Assembly (NCBI GenBank): GCA_963702565.1 | Contig: CAVPDE010000018.1 | Span: 248,001-312,000, forward strand | From: CAVPDE01 sp963702565 | Lineage (GTDB): Bacteria > Desulfobacterota > DSM-4660 > Desulfatiglandales > HGW-15 | Length of the DNA stretch: 64,000 nt | Direction: 5' to 3' | Shown: in pieces, positions 1 through 8,905 of the stretch | How positions within the stretch are numbered: position 1 is the first letter of the stretch | How the letters are laid out: the number at the start of each line of letters is the position of its first letter | The notes under the pieces: generated by a model | Told to the model about the DNA's origin: nothing | Database searches by the model: none | What the model saw: only the letters and a program-made list of their open reading frames with translations | Made by a program: the position numbers and the translations under genes

Positions 1-116
1 GAAATGGAGTAAGTCTCTTCGTCCTTTTCCTGAGCCAAACCCATGCTCCAGGGGCAGAGGGCGAGGAAGAAAACCAGTGCGGAAAGAAAAACAAGGCCTT
101 TTGGAAAATGTTTCAT
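1..116 (-). CDS. Exported protein, N-terminal fragment (cut by window edge)
   Basis: The minus strand opens with ATG at 116 and stays open to the window edge (38 codons). It has a Lys near the N-terminus, a long hydrophobic stretch (about residues 7-24) and a likely signal-peptidase site near GLAQ. The mature part begins with an acidic run and then TYSI. TYSI after an acidic run would fit the start of a LysM domain, but only a few residues are visible, so that is a guess. A good sigma-70 promoter lies just upstream (147-175), so this is probably the first gene of a transcript that leaves the window and is divergent from smc. Confidence 0.6.
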   Translation of the reverse strand, partial: MKHFPKGLVFLSALVFFLALCPWSMGLAQEKDEETYSI

Positions 117-146
117 ACTTATCTCTAATTTAGAATAAGTTAATAT

Positions 147-175
147 ATTTTATATACATCATCTCAACTTGTCAA
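147..175 (-). promoter_or_regulatory. Sigma-70 promoter for the leftward exported gene
   Basis: Read on the minus strand, TTGACA (175-170) is followed after exactly 17 nt by TAAAAT (152-147), which matches the -10 consensus at five of six positions. It ends about 30 nt before the ATG at 116. The surrounding 120-180 is strongly AT-rich compared with the coding sequence on either side. Confidence 0.6.
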
Positions 176-386
176 TTTTGTTCTAAGTTGACCTGGCTGT
201 TCTACAACATATTGGCGTTTTTCCTTCTTCGCCATACACCCTGTAGTATTTATTCTTTACAAAGGCCTGATCATCTGATAAATATCTATCAATCATTTAT
301 TGCCACTTTGTCCCTTTGTCCCTCAAGTTGTCGGCTTCAGCCGACAGCAGTTGAGCTGAATTGGAACAATGGCTCTGGAGGTTTTC

Positions 387-3300
387 ATGAAGATCAAAAA
401 AGTCTCCATGCTTGGCTTTAAGTCCTTTGTGGACAAACTGGATATCGCTTTCCCGCTCGGGCTGAGCGCCATCGTTGGGCCCAACGGGTGCGGCAAGAGC
501 AACATCGTCGACGCGATCCGGTGGGCCATGGGCGAGCAAAGCGCCAAGCTGCTCAGGGGTCGGCAGATGGAAGATGTGATCTTCAACGGCACGTTGGACC
601 ACAAACCCCTTGGCATGGCCGAAGTCTCCATCCTTTTTGAAAACGGAGACGGGTCTTTCCCTCCCCAGTTCTCCCATGCCGCCGAGCTTGCCGTGACCCG
701 AAGGCTTTTCCGCTCCGGTGAAAGCGAGTACCTGATCAACAATATGCCCTGCCGGCTCAAGGACATCCAGGAAATCTTTATGGACACGGGCCTGGGAAAC
801 AGGGCCTACTCGATCATCGGGCAGGGCCAGATCACCACAATCATTGAGCAGAAGCCCGAAGAAACCAGGGCCATGATCGAAGAAGCCGCAGGGATAACCA
901 AGTACAAAAAGAAGGTCGACGAATCCCAGAGAAAAATCGAGGCGACCCAGGCGAACCTGCAGCGGGTGGAGGACATTCTCGGGGAAGTGGAAAAACAGAT
1001 GAGATCCCTCAAGCGGCAGTCTGCAAAGGCGAAGAGGTATAAGGCCATCGGACTGGAGATCCAGCGCCTTGAGCTGATCCTGAACGCCCACGCCTACCAG
1101 GAGCTGAAAGAGGAATCCAGCGAGAGAATGAAATCCGCAGAGGCGCTCGCCCGGCAGGAGATCGGCCAGAGCACGGAACATTCCAGGATCCAGGCGACCA
1201 TTGAGTCCATGAACCTGGAGCTGGAAGAAAAAGACAAGGAGATCGCATCGCTTCGGGAGGCGCACCTCCGGGCCAAGGAGAAGGTGAGCAAGAAGGAAGC
1301 CATGGTGGAGGCCATGGCCGCTGAAAGGCGGATGCAGACGGAGCTCGAGAAGCGGCTGGAAAAGGACAAAGAGGATCTTGCCAGGCGCCTGGGAGAGCTG
1401 GAGAAGGAAAGGGCTCTTCTCATCGAGAAAATCGAGGCAGTGAAAGCAAAAGCGGCGTCCACGGAGGAGGAGATATCGCTCGTGGAGGCGAGGGCAAAAA
1501 ACCGCCAGGAGCTCTTGAAGCAGATCAGGGAAGTTTTCGAGCAAGCGAGAACCAGGGTTCAATCCGGAATGTCGAAGGAAGCCAGCCTGGCTCAGGAGTC
1601 CGGGTTTCTCGCGCGGCGGATCGGAGAAATCACGGACAGCCGGATGCGACTCGAGAAAGAAAGGGAGGAGGTGAGGGCCAAGATGGAGACCCTCCTCCAG
1701 GCGGCAGAGAGAAAGCGCGAGGTGCGGGACGCCCTGGTTGAGAAACTCCGAGCCATCGAGGCGGATGTGTCCGGAGAGGAGCAGAGATGCCATGATCTGG
1801 AACAGATCCGAAGGCATCTGGAGTCTGACCTTAAAGACGCGGAAACCGCCCTGAACGTTGACGAGTCCCGGCTCGCCAGCCTTCGGTCCCTGCTGGAGAA
1901 TTTCGAAGGATACAAGGTGGGGGTGCGCACCATCATGAAGGCTGAGGACCTGGAAGCCAAACGGGAAGGCCGAATCAAGGGCCTTGTGGCGGACGTGATC
2001 CAGGCCGACCCCAAGTACGAACAGGCCCTGGAAGCGGTCTTGGGGGACAAGCTTCAGTACATCCTGGTCGACAAACTCAGAGACGGCCAGCAGGCGGTGG
2101 AATACCTCAAGGCGCGGGCCAAGGGCAAAAGCAGTTTTGTGCCGGTGGCGGATCTCAACGGCAACGGGGACATGGGAAGCGCAAACGGGTTCCCCTTGTT
2201 GCGAGAGCTCGTGAAATCGACGGAGCCCTACAAACCGGTGGTGGACCTCCTGCTGGGGAATGCCGGCCTTGTGGAAGACCTGGACCAGGCCCTGTCTGCA
2301 TGGGAGGAGCACGGGAAGAACCAGTGCCTCGTGACCCTCGAAGGCGACATGGTGGACAGGAGCGGAATCCTCACGGGCGGAAAGCAGGCCCAGAGCTTCA
2401 GTGGAATCCTCGCAAGAAAACGGGAGATGAAAGAGCTCGAAGCGGCCGTGCTCGGTCATGGAAAAAAGATTCAGGAGCTCAGGGGAAAACTGGACGAGGC
2501 GCTTGGCGAGAAGGAAGAGCGGGAAAGCCTCCTCGCGGCCTTGAAGGAGGAGAAGCTGGACAGCCAGGACAAGGTGAACGAGCTGGACAAGGCCAATTTC
2601 CAGCTGAGCCACGAGCTGGATCAAATGGAAAGGCTCTCGCAGCGGATTTCCGACGAACTGGACCAGAGGGACAAAGAGCAAAACAGGCACAAGGAAACGC
2701 TGACCCGAATCGAATCGGAGCTGGTGGCGTGCAAGGAAAAGCGGGCGTCGGAGGAAGCTTTCTTTCAGGAGAAAGAAGTGGAGCTTCGAGAGAGCGAAGA
2801 GGAGTTCGAGAGTTTTCGAAACGAACTGGCAAGTCTGAGGATGAATCACAGCCTTTCCAAGGAGGAACAAAGAGGGTTCACCCGGGAGGTGGAACGGATC
2901 GATGATTTTGTCCGCGAAGCCCAGGAGACCGTCAGAAGAATCGAAGGGGACATTGTCGCGGCCCGGGAAGGCCAGGAGGATTGCGTCAAAAAAGAGGAAG
3001 CCTTCCGTGACGAGCTCAAAGGGCTCTATGCGCAGCTCGGTCAGGCCGAAGATGCCGTGAACGCGGCGGACCTGGAGCGGAACCAATTCAAGAACCTGAT
3101 CCGGGAAGAGGAAAAGAAAGCAGAGGCCGTGCGTGTGGAGCTGGATGCGCTCAAGGAGAAGATCCACACGGCCAAGATGGAGCAGTCGGAGATCGGTTTC
3201 AAGATGGACGGGTTGGTCGAGCTGACCCGGGAGAAATACGGCCTCCACTTGCCGGACATCTACCGGGAATACCTGGGCGGGGAGATGTCCGAGGCGGAAG

Positions 3301-3950
3301 TGAGAGAGAAGCTGGAGCATCAGAAAAAATTGAAGGGAAGGCTCGGAGAAGTGAATCTGACGGCCATCCAGGAACACGAGGCTCTCAAGGAACGATACAC
3401 CTTCATCACCACCCAGAGACAGGATCTGCTCGACTCCATCACTTCTCTTCATGAAGCGATTCGGAAGATCAACAAAACCTGCCTTGAGCGATTCATGGAA
3501 ACCTTCCAGCTTGTGGACGAAAAACTGAAGACGGTCTTCCCGATCCTTTTCAGCGGCGGAACAGCCAACCTCAAGCTGGTGGATGAGTCGAAACCGCTTG
3601 AAAGCGGAGTGCTGGTGGAAGTGCAGCCTCCGGGCAAGAAGCTGAGCCACATGGCCCTGCTCTCGGGCGGTGAAAAAGCGCTGGTGGCCATGGCGCTCAT
3701 CTTTGCCATTTACCTGATCAAGCCGAGTCCGTTCCTTCTGCTCGACGAGGTGGATGCGCCTTTGGATGAAGCCAACATCGACCGGTTCAATGACCTGCTC
3801 AGAGAAATCCGAAAGTATTCCCAGATCATTCTGGTGACCCACAACCGCAGGTCCATGGAGATTGTGGACAGGCTCTATGGGGTCACCATGGAGAGACAGG
3901 GAGTCTCCAAGATTGTGACCGTCAGCCTGGAAGGGTTCCAGGTGCATTAG
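387..3950 (+). CDS. smc: Chromosome segregation ATPase SMC
   Basis: Structural maintenance of chromosomes protein, 1187 residues, the usual size. It forms ATP-dependent rings that organise and segregate the chromosome. The N-terminus has a Walker A motif GPNGCGKSN at residues 31-39. Two long charged coiled-coil stretches flank a hinge at about 500-680. The C-terminus has the signature LSGGEKALVAMAL and Walker B LLLDEVDAPLDEAN. I chose ATG 387 because TGGAGG (376-381) sits 5 nt upstream; an in-frame ATG at 369 would add six residues and has no good ribosome site. ftsY follows on the same strand 159 bp later, the smc-ftsY order found in many bacteria. Confidence 0.97.
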   Translation: MKIKKVSMLGFKSFVDKLDIAFPLGLSAIVGPNGCGKSNIVDAIRWAMGEQSAKLLRGRQMEDVIFNGTLDHKPLGMAEVSILFENGDGSFPPQFSHAAELAVTRRLFRSGESEYLINNMPCRLKDIQEIFMDTGLGNRAYSIIGQGQITTIIEQKPEETRAMIEEAAGITKYKKKVDESQRKIEATQANLQRVEDILGEVEKQMRSLKRQSAKAKRYKAIGLEIQRLELILNAHAYQELKEESSERMKSAEALARQEIGQSTEHSRIQATIESMNLELEEKDKEIASLREAHLRAKEKVSKKEAMVEAMAAERRMQTELEKRLEKDKEDLARRLGELEKERALLIEKIEAVKAKAASTEEEISLVEARAKNRQELLKQIREVFEQARTRVQSGMSKEASLAQESGFLARRIGEITDSRMRLEKEREEVRAKMETLLQAAERKREVRDALVEKLRAIEADVSGEEQRCHDLEQIRRHLESDLKDAETALNVDESRLASLRSLLENFEGYKVGVRTIMKAEDLEAKREGRIKGLVADVIQADPKYEQALEAVLGDKLQYILVDKLRDGQQAVEYLKARAKGKSSFVPVADLNGNGDMGSANGFPLLRELVKSTEPYKPVVDLLLGNAGLVEDLDQALSAWEEHGKNQCLVTLEGDMVDRSGILTGGKQAQSFSGILARKREMKELEAAVLGHGKKIQELRGKLDEALGEKEERESLLAALKEEKLDSQDKVNELDKANFQLSHELDQMERLSQRISDELDQRDKEQNRHKETLTRIESELVACKEKRASEEAFFQEKEVELRESEEEFESFRNELASLRMNHSLSKEEQRGFTREVERIDDFVREAQETVRRIEGDIVAAREGQEDCVKKEEAFRDELKGLYAQLGQAEDAVNAADLERNQFKNLIREEEKKAEAVRVELDALKEKIHTAKMEQSEIGFKMDGLVELTREKYGLHLPDIYREYLGGEMSEAEVREKLEHQKKLKGRLGEVNLTAIQEHEALKERYTFITTQRQDLLDSITSLHEAIRKINKTCLERFMETFQLVDEKLKTVFPILFSGGTANLKLVDESKPLESGVLVEVQPPGKKLSHMALLSGGEKALVAMALIFAIYLIKPSPFLLLDEVDAPLDEANIDRFNDLLREIRKYSQIILVTHNRRSMEIVDRLYGVTMERQGVSKIVTVSLEGFQVH

Positions 3951-3954
3951 GAAG

Positions 3955-3982
3955 GTGCACGGTACACGGCGTACGGTGCACG
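3955..3982 (+). repeat. Heptamer array with core ACGG
   Basis: Four consecutive 7-nt words GTGCACG, GTACACG, GCGTACG, GTGCACG follow the smc stop codon almost directly. The last four positions are nearly constant and the first three vary. The same core in heptamer phase, with a complementary second arm, occurs at 45466-45538. It is non-coding and contains no recognisable gene signal. Confidence 0.6.
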
Positions 3983-4004
3983 GAAAAACCAGGAAAGCCT
4001 GTGT

Positions 4005-4026
4005 CAGTCCCGCTTCGGCGGGACTG
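4005..4026. other. Perfect hairpin with TTCG loop between smc and ftsY
   Basis: CAGTCCCGC (4005-4013) pairs perfectly with GCGGGACTG (4018-4026) around a TTCG tetraloop. There is no immediate T-run; a CT-rich stretch ending in TTTTT only starts 18 nt later. It may weaken read-through or stabilise an RNA 3' end rather than act as a full terminator. Confidence 0.55.
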
Positions 4027-4109
4027 CGCGTTTGTGCGCTCCCTCTTTTTCTCTTGCCTCCTATGCCGGAATATGGTCCATTTTTGAACTTCAGGAAGGT
4101 GGAACCTGC

Positions 4110-5072
4110 ATGTTTGGATTTTTCAAGAAAAAAGAAAAAGAGGAGCAGAAAGAAAGCAAGGGCCTGATTGCGCGGCTGAGGCAAGGGCTCACCAAGACAA
4201 GGTCCGGGTTTACCGGCCGGCTGGATAAGCTCCTTTTCGGAAAAAAGGAAATCAATGAGGACCTGCTGGAAGACCTGGAGGAGGTCCTTTTCACCTCGGA
4301 CCTGGGGGTCGCTACCACCCAGGAACTCATTCGTCTTGTCCAGGAAGGCGTGGCGAGAAAAGAGCTGGATCAACCCGAGAAACTGAGGGCTGCCCTGAAG
4401 GAGCACATTCGCGCTTTCCTGAATGTTCCGGATGTGGCAAACCGAACACCCCATGCCGGAGAGCCCTACGTGATCATGGTGATCGGGGTCAACGGGGTCG
4501 GGAAGACGACGACGATCGGAAAGCTCGGGCACCAGCTCAAAGGGCAGGGCAACTCCGTGATGTTCGTGGCTGCCGACACGTTCCGGGCTGCGGCGGTCGA
4601 ACAGCTGGAGATCTGGGCGCAGCGAGTGGGTGCGGATCTGGTCAAGCAAGGGCATGGGGCAGACCCTTCTGCCGTTGTTTTTGACGCCCTGTCCTCCGCT
4701 CTTTCAAAGCAAACGGATGTCGTCTTAATCGATACGGCGGGCCGCCTTCACACCAAGATCAATCTCATGGAGGAGCTCGAGAAGATCCATCGCGTGACCG
4801 GTCGAAAACTCCCCGGGGCCCCGCATGAGGTCTGGCTGGTTCTCGATGCCACCACAGGGCAGAATGCCATCGCCCAAGCCGAGCTCTTTCACAAGGCCAT
4901 CGGATTGACGGGCATTGTGCTCACCAAGCTGGACGGGACGGCAAAGGGGGGGATTGTGGTGGGAATCTCCCATCAACTGAAGATCCCCATCAAGTTCATC
5001 GGTATCGGCGAGACCATGGACGATCTCCGTCCCTTTGACGCCTCTGATTTCGTAGAGGCGATCTTCGGGTAG
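4110..5072 (+). CDS. ftsY: Signal recognition particle receptor FtsY
   Basis: SRP receptor GTPase, 320 residues, which docks ribosome-nascent chain complexes at the membrane. A short, very basic and charged N-terminal A region (KKKEKEEQKESK) leads into the N domain. The G domain follows, with P-loop GVNGVGKTTT, AADTFRAAAVEQLE, the G3 motif DTAGRLHT and the G4 motif TKLDGTAKGG. ATG 4110 was chosen because AGGAAGGTGG lies just upstream and the protein then begins FGFFKKK, typical of short FtsY forms. The longer open frame from 4032 is upstream noise. Probably co-transcribed with smc. Confidence 0.96.
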   Translation: MFGFFKKKEKEEQKESKGLIARLRQGLTKTRSGFTGRLDKLLFGKKEINEDLLEDLEEVLFTSDLGVATTQELIRLVQEGVARKELDQPEKLRAALKEHIRAFLNVPDVANRTPHAGEPYVIMVIGVNGVGKTTTIGKLGHQLKGQGNSVMFVAADTFRAAAVEQLEIWAQRVGADLVKQGHGADPSAVVFDALSSALSKQTDVVLIDTAGRLHTKINLMEELEKIHRVTGRKLPGAPHEVWLVLDATTGQNAIAQAELFHKAIGLTGIVLTKLDGTAKGGIVVGISHQLKIPIKFIGIGETMDDLRPFDASDFVEAIFG

Positions 5073-5109
5073 CCTACCGATATTGACGGTCTTCTGAAAT
5101 CTTCTACAT

Positions 5110-5187
5110 GTCATTTCGAGCTAAGCGAGAAATCCTAATGTAATAACACAATGAGAAGATCAGATTTCTCCCTGCGGTCGAAATGAC
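5110..5187. repeat. Palindromic REP/MITE-like intergenic element
   Basis: Two 25-nt inverted arms (5110-5134 and 5163-5187) begin and end alike (GTCATTTCGA and GAGAAATC) and differ only in the central seven positions, around a 28-nt spacer. I know this arm type (TCATTTCGA ... GAGAAATC) as an abundant intergenic palindrome in several bacterial phyla. It lies between convergent genes. Confidence 0.75.
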
Positions 5188-5228
5188 CAATTAGAGCCCC
5201 CCGGCTTTCAATTGGTGGATCAGAGATG

Positions 5229-5274
5229 AAAACACAAAAACAGTGAAGGGGTTCAGTGAAACCCCTTCACTGTT
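5229..5274 (-). terminator. Rho-independent terminator for the small periplasmic gene
   Basis: A perfect 15-bp stem (5239-5253 with 5260-5274) has a 6-nt loop. On the minus strand it is followed by TTTTTGTGTTTT. It starts about 45 bp after the stop of the 5318-5677 gene. Confidence 0.85.
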
Positions 5275-5317
5275 CGAAGCGAGAAGGACAAAGACTCAGC
5301 AACAGGCCGGGCTGAGC

Positions 5318-5677
5318 TTATTCCGAAGGAAGACGACGCGGCTTTTGGCCTTCAATGGTTCGCGAGAAGGTCCACACCTCATAGACTTTCTTTCCGTCCA
5401 CCTCTTTGGGCATGGCCTCTAACTCCGCTCTTGAACCCGCGTAGGGTTCCATCTTCTTTGCAATAGCGTTCCTCAGAATGGGGAATGTCCCCTTGTCGGT
5501 CTGGATGCTGACGGATGCGAACTTTCCGCTGGCATCCGGCGCGGCTGCCTTCACGATCAGGGCGTTCTTGATCTTTTCCGACTTAGGCTTGTCCTTTTTA
5601 TCCTGAGCAACGGCGGGCAGCGCGAGGGCCAGAGCAACAACAAAAACCACGAGGCACACAAAGGAATTTCGCTTCAT
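5318..5677 (-). CDS. Small periplasmic protein of unknown function
   Basis: 119 residues. A clear signal peptide (KR at the N-terminus, a Val/Ala/Leu-rich core, ALPAVAQ cleavage site) leads to a charged, Lys-rich mature domain of about 95 residues with no cysteines. I do not recognise a family. ATG 5677 was chosen because AAGGAGG precedes it by 8 nt; the open frame extends 12 codons further but has no ribosome site there. Single-gene transcript with its own strong terminator. The ending EGQKPRRLPSE is highly basic. Confidence 0.8.
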   Translation of the reverse strand: MKRNSFVCLVVFVVALALALPAVAQDKKDKPKSEKIKNALIVKAAAPDASGKFASVSIQTDKGTFPILRNAIAKKMEPYAGSRAELEAMPKEVDGKKVYEVWTFSRTIEGQKPRRLPSE

Positions 5678-6146
5678 TTTTACAACCTCCTTACAATATG
5701 TTTTCAAGAACATTGGGCTAACAAAAGAAATCCGTTGTGAAATTTTCCCTTGCCTGAAAACGGCTCAAACTCAGGAGAGTCTTAATCAGACTGCGGTTAA
5801 ATACTGCAATTCCCATGCCTTTGGATGAAAGGTCAAAAAGGGGTAACCGGGCGGGGACAGACACCGAAAAAAGGGTCTCTGTGGATCGGGCCGAAGGGCT
5901 GAATTCGGCTGAGCCTGTCCTGGGGGCAGGACGGCTCTGGGGCGGTAATATTATGAAATAGTTATAAAATACAGAAGATCGTTTTGCAGCTCACTTGAGG
6001 CGGCTCAGTCACACAGTCAGGGAATTCCCGGTTTTCCGGAAATGAAAGCCTTCGGGCCTGCGGCATGTTCACCGGAAAGTGCCGGTGCCAGTGTCCTCTG
6101 TAGGTTGACACTGGCATTGAGAAATCAGAGGACTCCCCCTTCACCC
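5678..6146. other. Intergenic, no gene seen
   Basis: 469 bp upstream of the small periplasmic gene and downstream of glmM, both leftward. It holds two hairpins. One is GAGCC-T-GTCCTG paired with CAGGAC-GGCTC (5911-5937, loop GGGG, one bulged T). The other is TGCCAGTGTC with GACACTGGCA (6086-6095 and 6107-6116). Neither has a T-run in the glmM direction. No convincing ORF. Confidence 0.5.
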
Positions 6147-7495
6147 TCAACCGAGGACGTTTTTCACCCTGTCGGCAATCTTGCTGCAATGGCTCAAGGT
6201 GATCTCCTCGGTGGGCCCCTCTACCATGACGCGGCACAGATTTTCCGTGCCTGAATAGCGCACCAAAACCCGTCCTTGCTCGCCGAGCTCCTTTTCCGCT
6301 TGCGCAATCACCTCTGCGATTTCAGGGACTGTCGATATTTCCGGCTTGCTCTTCACTCTCACGTTGATCAGCCTTTGCGGGTAAACATCCATCCACCCGG
6401 CCAGTTCGGAAAGAGGCTTCCTGGTTCTCAGCATAGTGCCGATCAACTGGAGGGCTGCGAGAATGCCGTCCCCGGTCGTGTGATGATCGAGAAAGATCAT
6501 GTGCCCAGAGTCCTCACCCCCCAGGATTGCGCCGAGCCGGCGCATCTCTTCGAGCACATAGCGGTCACCCACCTTGGAAGCATGGTGGCGGAATCCATAT
6601 TTCTTGCACGCCATCCGGAGCCCCAGGTTACTCATGACCGTGGTCACAAGCAGATTGTTTTTGAGGGAGCCCAGATCTTTCATCACTTTGGCGCAAATAA
6701 GGAGGATTTGATCCCCTGTGAGCCTCCGGCCCTTTTCGTCCACGGCGATCAGACGATCACCGTCGCCGTCAAAAGCAAGCCCCAGGCTGGCGCCCTTTGC
6801 GAGCACCTCTTGCTCCAGATCCCGCGTGTGTTGGGAGCCGCAATGGTCATTGATATTGATGCCGTCCGGGCGGTGGTGGATGACATGGGCCAGGGCGCCC
6901 ATCTCATTGAACACATCGGGCGCGACTTTGTGGGTGGCTCCATTGGCCGTATCCAGAACGAGCTTCATTCCTTTCATGGAGAGGTCTCGGGGGAAGGTGC
7001 TTTTCAGGAAGTAGGCGTAGCGTCGACCCGCCTCTTCGAGTGAAACGGAGCGACCAAGATGTGCGGCTGAAGGGCACTTGCTTTTCAGGTCTTTGTGGAG
7101 GATAGGCCGCTCGATGGTTTCCTCATCAGAGTCCGAAAGCTTGAAGCCGTCTCCTGAAAAAACCTTGATGCCGTTGTCCTGAAAGGGATTGTGAGATGCA
7201 GAGATCACGATGCCGGCATCGGCGTGGGTGCTTGTGGTCATGAAGGCGATTCCCGGCGTGGGGAGGACCCTGACCAGGACAGGGGCAGCTCCCATGGACA
7301 TGAGGCCGGCGGCGAGGGCACTTTCGAGCATGGGGCCGGAAATGCGCGTGTCTCTGCCGATGACGACCCGGGGTTGGGGATTACGGTTTCTCAGCACATA
7401 CGCGAGCGCCTGACCCACGGAAAAGACAAAAGCCCCATCCATAGGATATTGATTCGCTTCACCTCGAATGCCGTCGGTGCCGAAGAGGTAGGCAT
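6147..7495 (-). CDS. glmM: Phosphoglucosamine mutase (N-terminus displaced by a frameshift)
   Basis: Converts glucosamine-6-phosphate to glucosamine-1-phosphate for UDP-GlcNAc and cell-wall synthesis. Visible motifs are the phosphoserine loop ISASHNPFQDNGIKVF, the metal loop FDGDGDR and the phosphate-binding RYSGTEN near the C-terminus. The first in-frame ATG is at 7442, but that would remove the family's N-terminal LFGTDGIRG. The bases just upstream encode AYLFGTDGIRGEANQYP in the same frame with no start codon. An ATG at 7495, one frame off and preceded by AGGAAA, would be correct if one base were missing at 7491-7492. I therefore place the start at 7495 and treat the gene as frameshifted at codon 2. 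It follows the GlmU-like gene. Confidence 0.85.
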
Positions 7496-7506
7496 ACGCC
7501 GATTTC

Positions 7507-7655
7507 CTATCTTTTGAAAAGCTTCAGCGCGGGTAACAGCGTTGCGCTCGCTGACACAAGTCGGCGACGGTCTGCTGGAGCCAGTCCGAGCCCCTTGCTG
7601 GACGGTCGGTCGGGCAGGCTCTTGATCGTTTCGATATAGCCAGTGTCTCCGCTTC
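7507..7655 (-). other. Displaced C-terminal tail of the GlmU-like gene
   Basis: After the TGA that ends the 7656-8762 frame, good coding sequence continues in another frame: a GTG overlapping the stop (GTGA), then GDTGYIETIKSLPDRP and GSDWLQQTVADLCQRAQ. A second switch gives TLLPALKLFKR and a TAG at 7509-7507, just before the glmM ribosome site. This tail is what I would expect at the C-terminus of this family. It implies two single-base indels, near 7655 and near 7540. Confidence 0.65.
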
Positions 7656-8762
7656 TCACAATACGCCTGAAAATTGTCGCAGGAAAGCTTCCTTCCTTTC
7701 GATCGTTTCAGGGGAAGCGGGTTTCTCCAGAAACAATTCGCAAACAGGCGAGATCTTTTCGTGGAACTCTTTCTTGCGCGCCGCAGAGGCACTGTCCGGC
7801 TTATCTCTTCTCACGGACTCAGGCATCTTGGCGGCCATGAGCTTCAGCCGGCTGAGCCGCTCTTCTTTGGCCATGGCGAGCTTCTCAAGAGCCCCCCGGT
7901 AAATCCATTCACCGAATTCCTGTTTGTGAAAAAAATCCCGGCGAACCTGAGTGTACCATTCCTCAAGGGCCAGGAGGTTTGCAAGGTAGAGAACATTGCT
8001 GGAGACCAGGCGGGAAAGTCCGGAGTACTGGTTGGGAGTAAAATTTGTGACCGACCCCTTGTAGGACTTGCCGATGACCAATTTGTTCTCTTCTGTGATG
8101 TCACTGCGCAAAATAGCTCCTGCAGCAATGACGTTCCCGTATCCCACTCTCAGGGGCCCGACCATGCCGCCCTGGCCACCGAGAAAAACCGGCCGTTCTC
8201 TGAGCATGACCCCGCGAGGTACGTCTCCGATGAGAGAAGGGGTGGTCTTGTCTCCGTCCGGAGTGAAATTGAAATGAATGTAGGAACTGCCTACTTCGCT
8301 GTGGTCCTTTCGGCTCGTGCCCCCGGCCATCAGGCAGTCGCAGAAATTGATGAGGCTCCCCAATGTTACAAAGGGAAAAAGAATCGTCTGCTTGAGCCCT
8401 ACGCAATGAGCGCCGCTCGATTCTTCCTCAAGCAAGCATCCTTCGCGGACCTGGGCGCCCAGGCCCATGCCGGCTTTGTCCAAAAACGCGGACTCTCTGA
8501 AAAAACCTCCCTTGAGTTTCACGTTGGGGCCGAGCTGGCAGTTTTCTATGGTGACAGGCGCTTCATAGCCGATTTGGGAGCCCTCGCATAGGACAGTCTT
8601 GTCCCCGTAGATTCGGCACCCGGGGTAGATCTTCACACCCCTGCCCGATATGCGATGGATGTCGACTTCCTCCCCGATGTCCAGGGTAAGGGGATTGGGG
8701 ATGTCTACACCTTTATGAATCAGCCGGATGATCTTTTCGTAGCCTCTTGGTTTGAGTTCCAA
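7656..8762 (-). CDS. GlmU-like hexapeptide-repeat (left-handed beta-helix) protein, C-terminus frameshifted
   Basis: 368 residues as it stands. After about 30 residues there are many irregular hexapeptide-type turns (KIYPGCRIYGDKTVLCEGSQ, then IGYEAPVTIENCQLGPNVKL) out to about residue 240, followed by a helical C-terminus. This is the acyl/nucleotidyl-transferase beta-helix architecture related to the GlmU C-terminal domain, without an N-terminal pyrophosphorylase domain. Position upstream of glmM fits an amino-sugar role. The start codon is TTG 8762, with GGGAGG 6 nt upstream. The frame ends early; see the displaced tail at 7507-7655. Substrate unknown. Confidence 0.8.
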   Translation of the reverse strand: MELKPRGYEKIIRLIHKGVDIPNPLTLDIGEEVDIHRISGRGVKIYPGCRIYGDKTVLCEGSQIGYEAPVTIENCQLGPNVKLKGGFFRESAFLDKAGMGLGAQVREGCLLEEESSGAHCVGLKQTILFPFVTLGSLINFCDCLMAGGTSRKDHSEVGSSYIHFNFTPDGDKTTPSLIGDVPRGVMLRERPVFLGGQGGMVGPLRVGYGNVIAAGAILRSDITEENKLVIGKSYKGSVTNFTPNQYSGLSRLVSSNVLYLANLLALEEWYTQVRRDFFHKQEFGEWIYRGALEKLAMAKEERLSRLKLMAAKMPESVRRDKPDSASAARKKEFHEKISPVCELFLEKPASPETIERKEAFLRQFSGVL

Positions 8763-8905
8763 GACACCCTCCCGCAGCAGTACCCCTCAGGCAATTCGCT
8801 GCCAAAGGTTCAATTTTTATAGGGATTTGATCGTTTTGTCAAACAATTAGTGTCATTATACAACGGGTTTGCAGGAGCGTCAGAGCTGAAAGGGCGCCGT
8901 CTCCC

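Noticed and set aside
3955..4026. smc terminator
   Set aside because: The perfect hairpin lacks a following T-run and ftsY follows on the same strand, so I list it as a hairpin, not a terminator.
297..4655. A 1452-codon open frame on the minus strand opposite smc and ftsY
   Set aside because: It is the antisense of two clear genes in GC-rich DNA; the sequence is rich in His, Leu and Pro with no domain, and the true genes carry complete motif sets.
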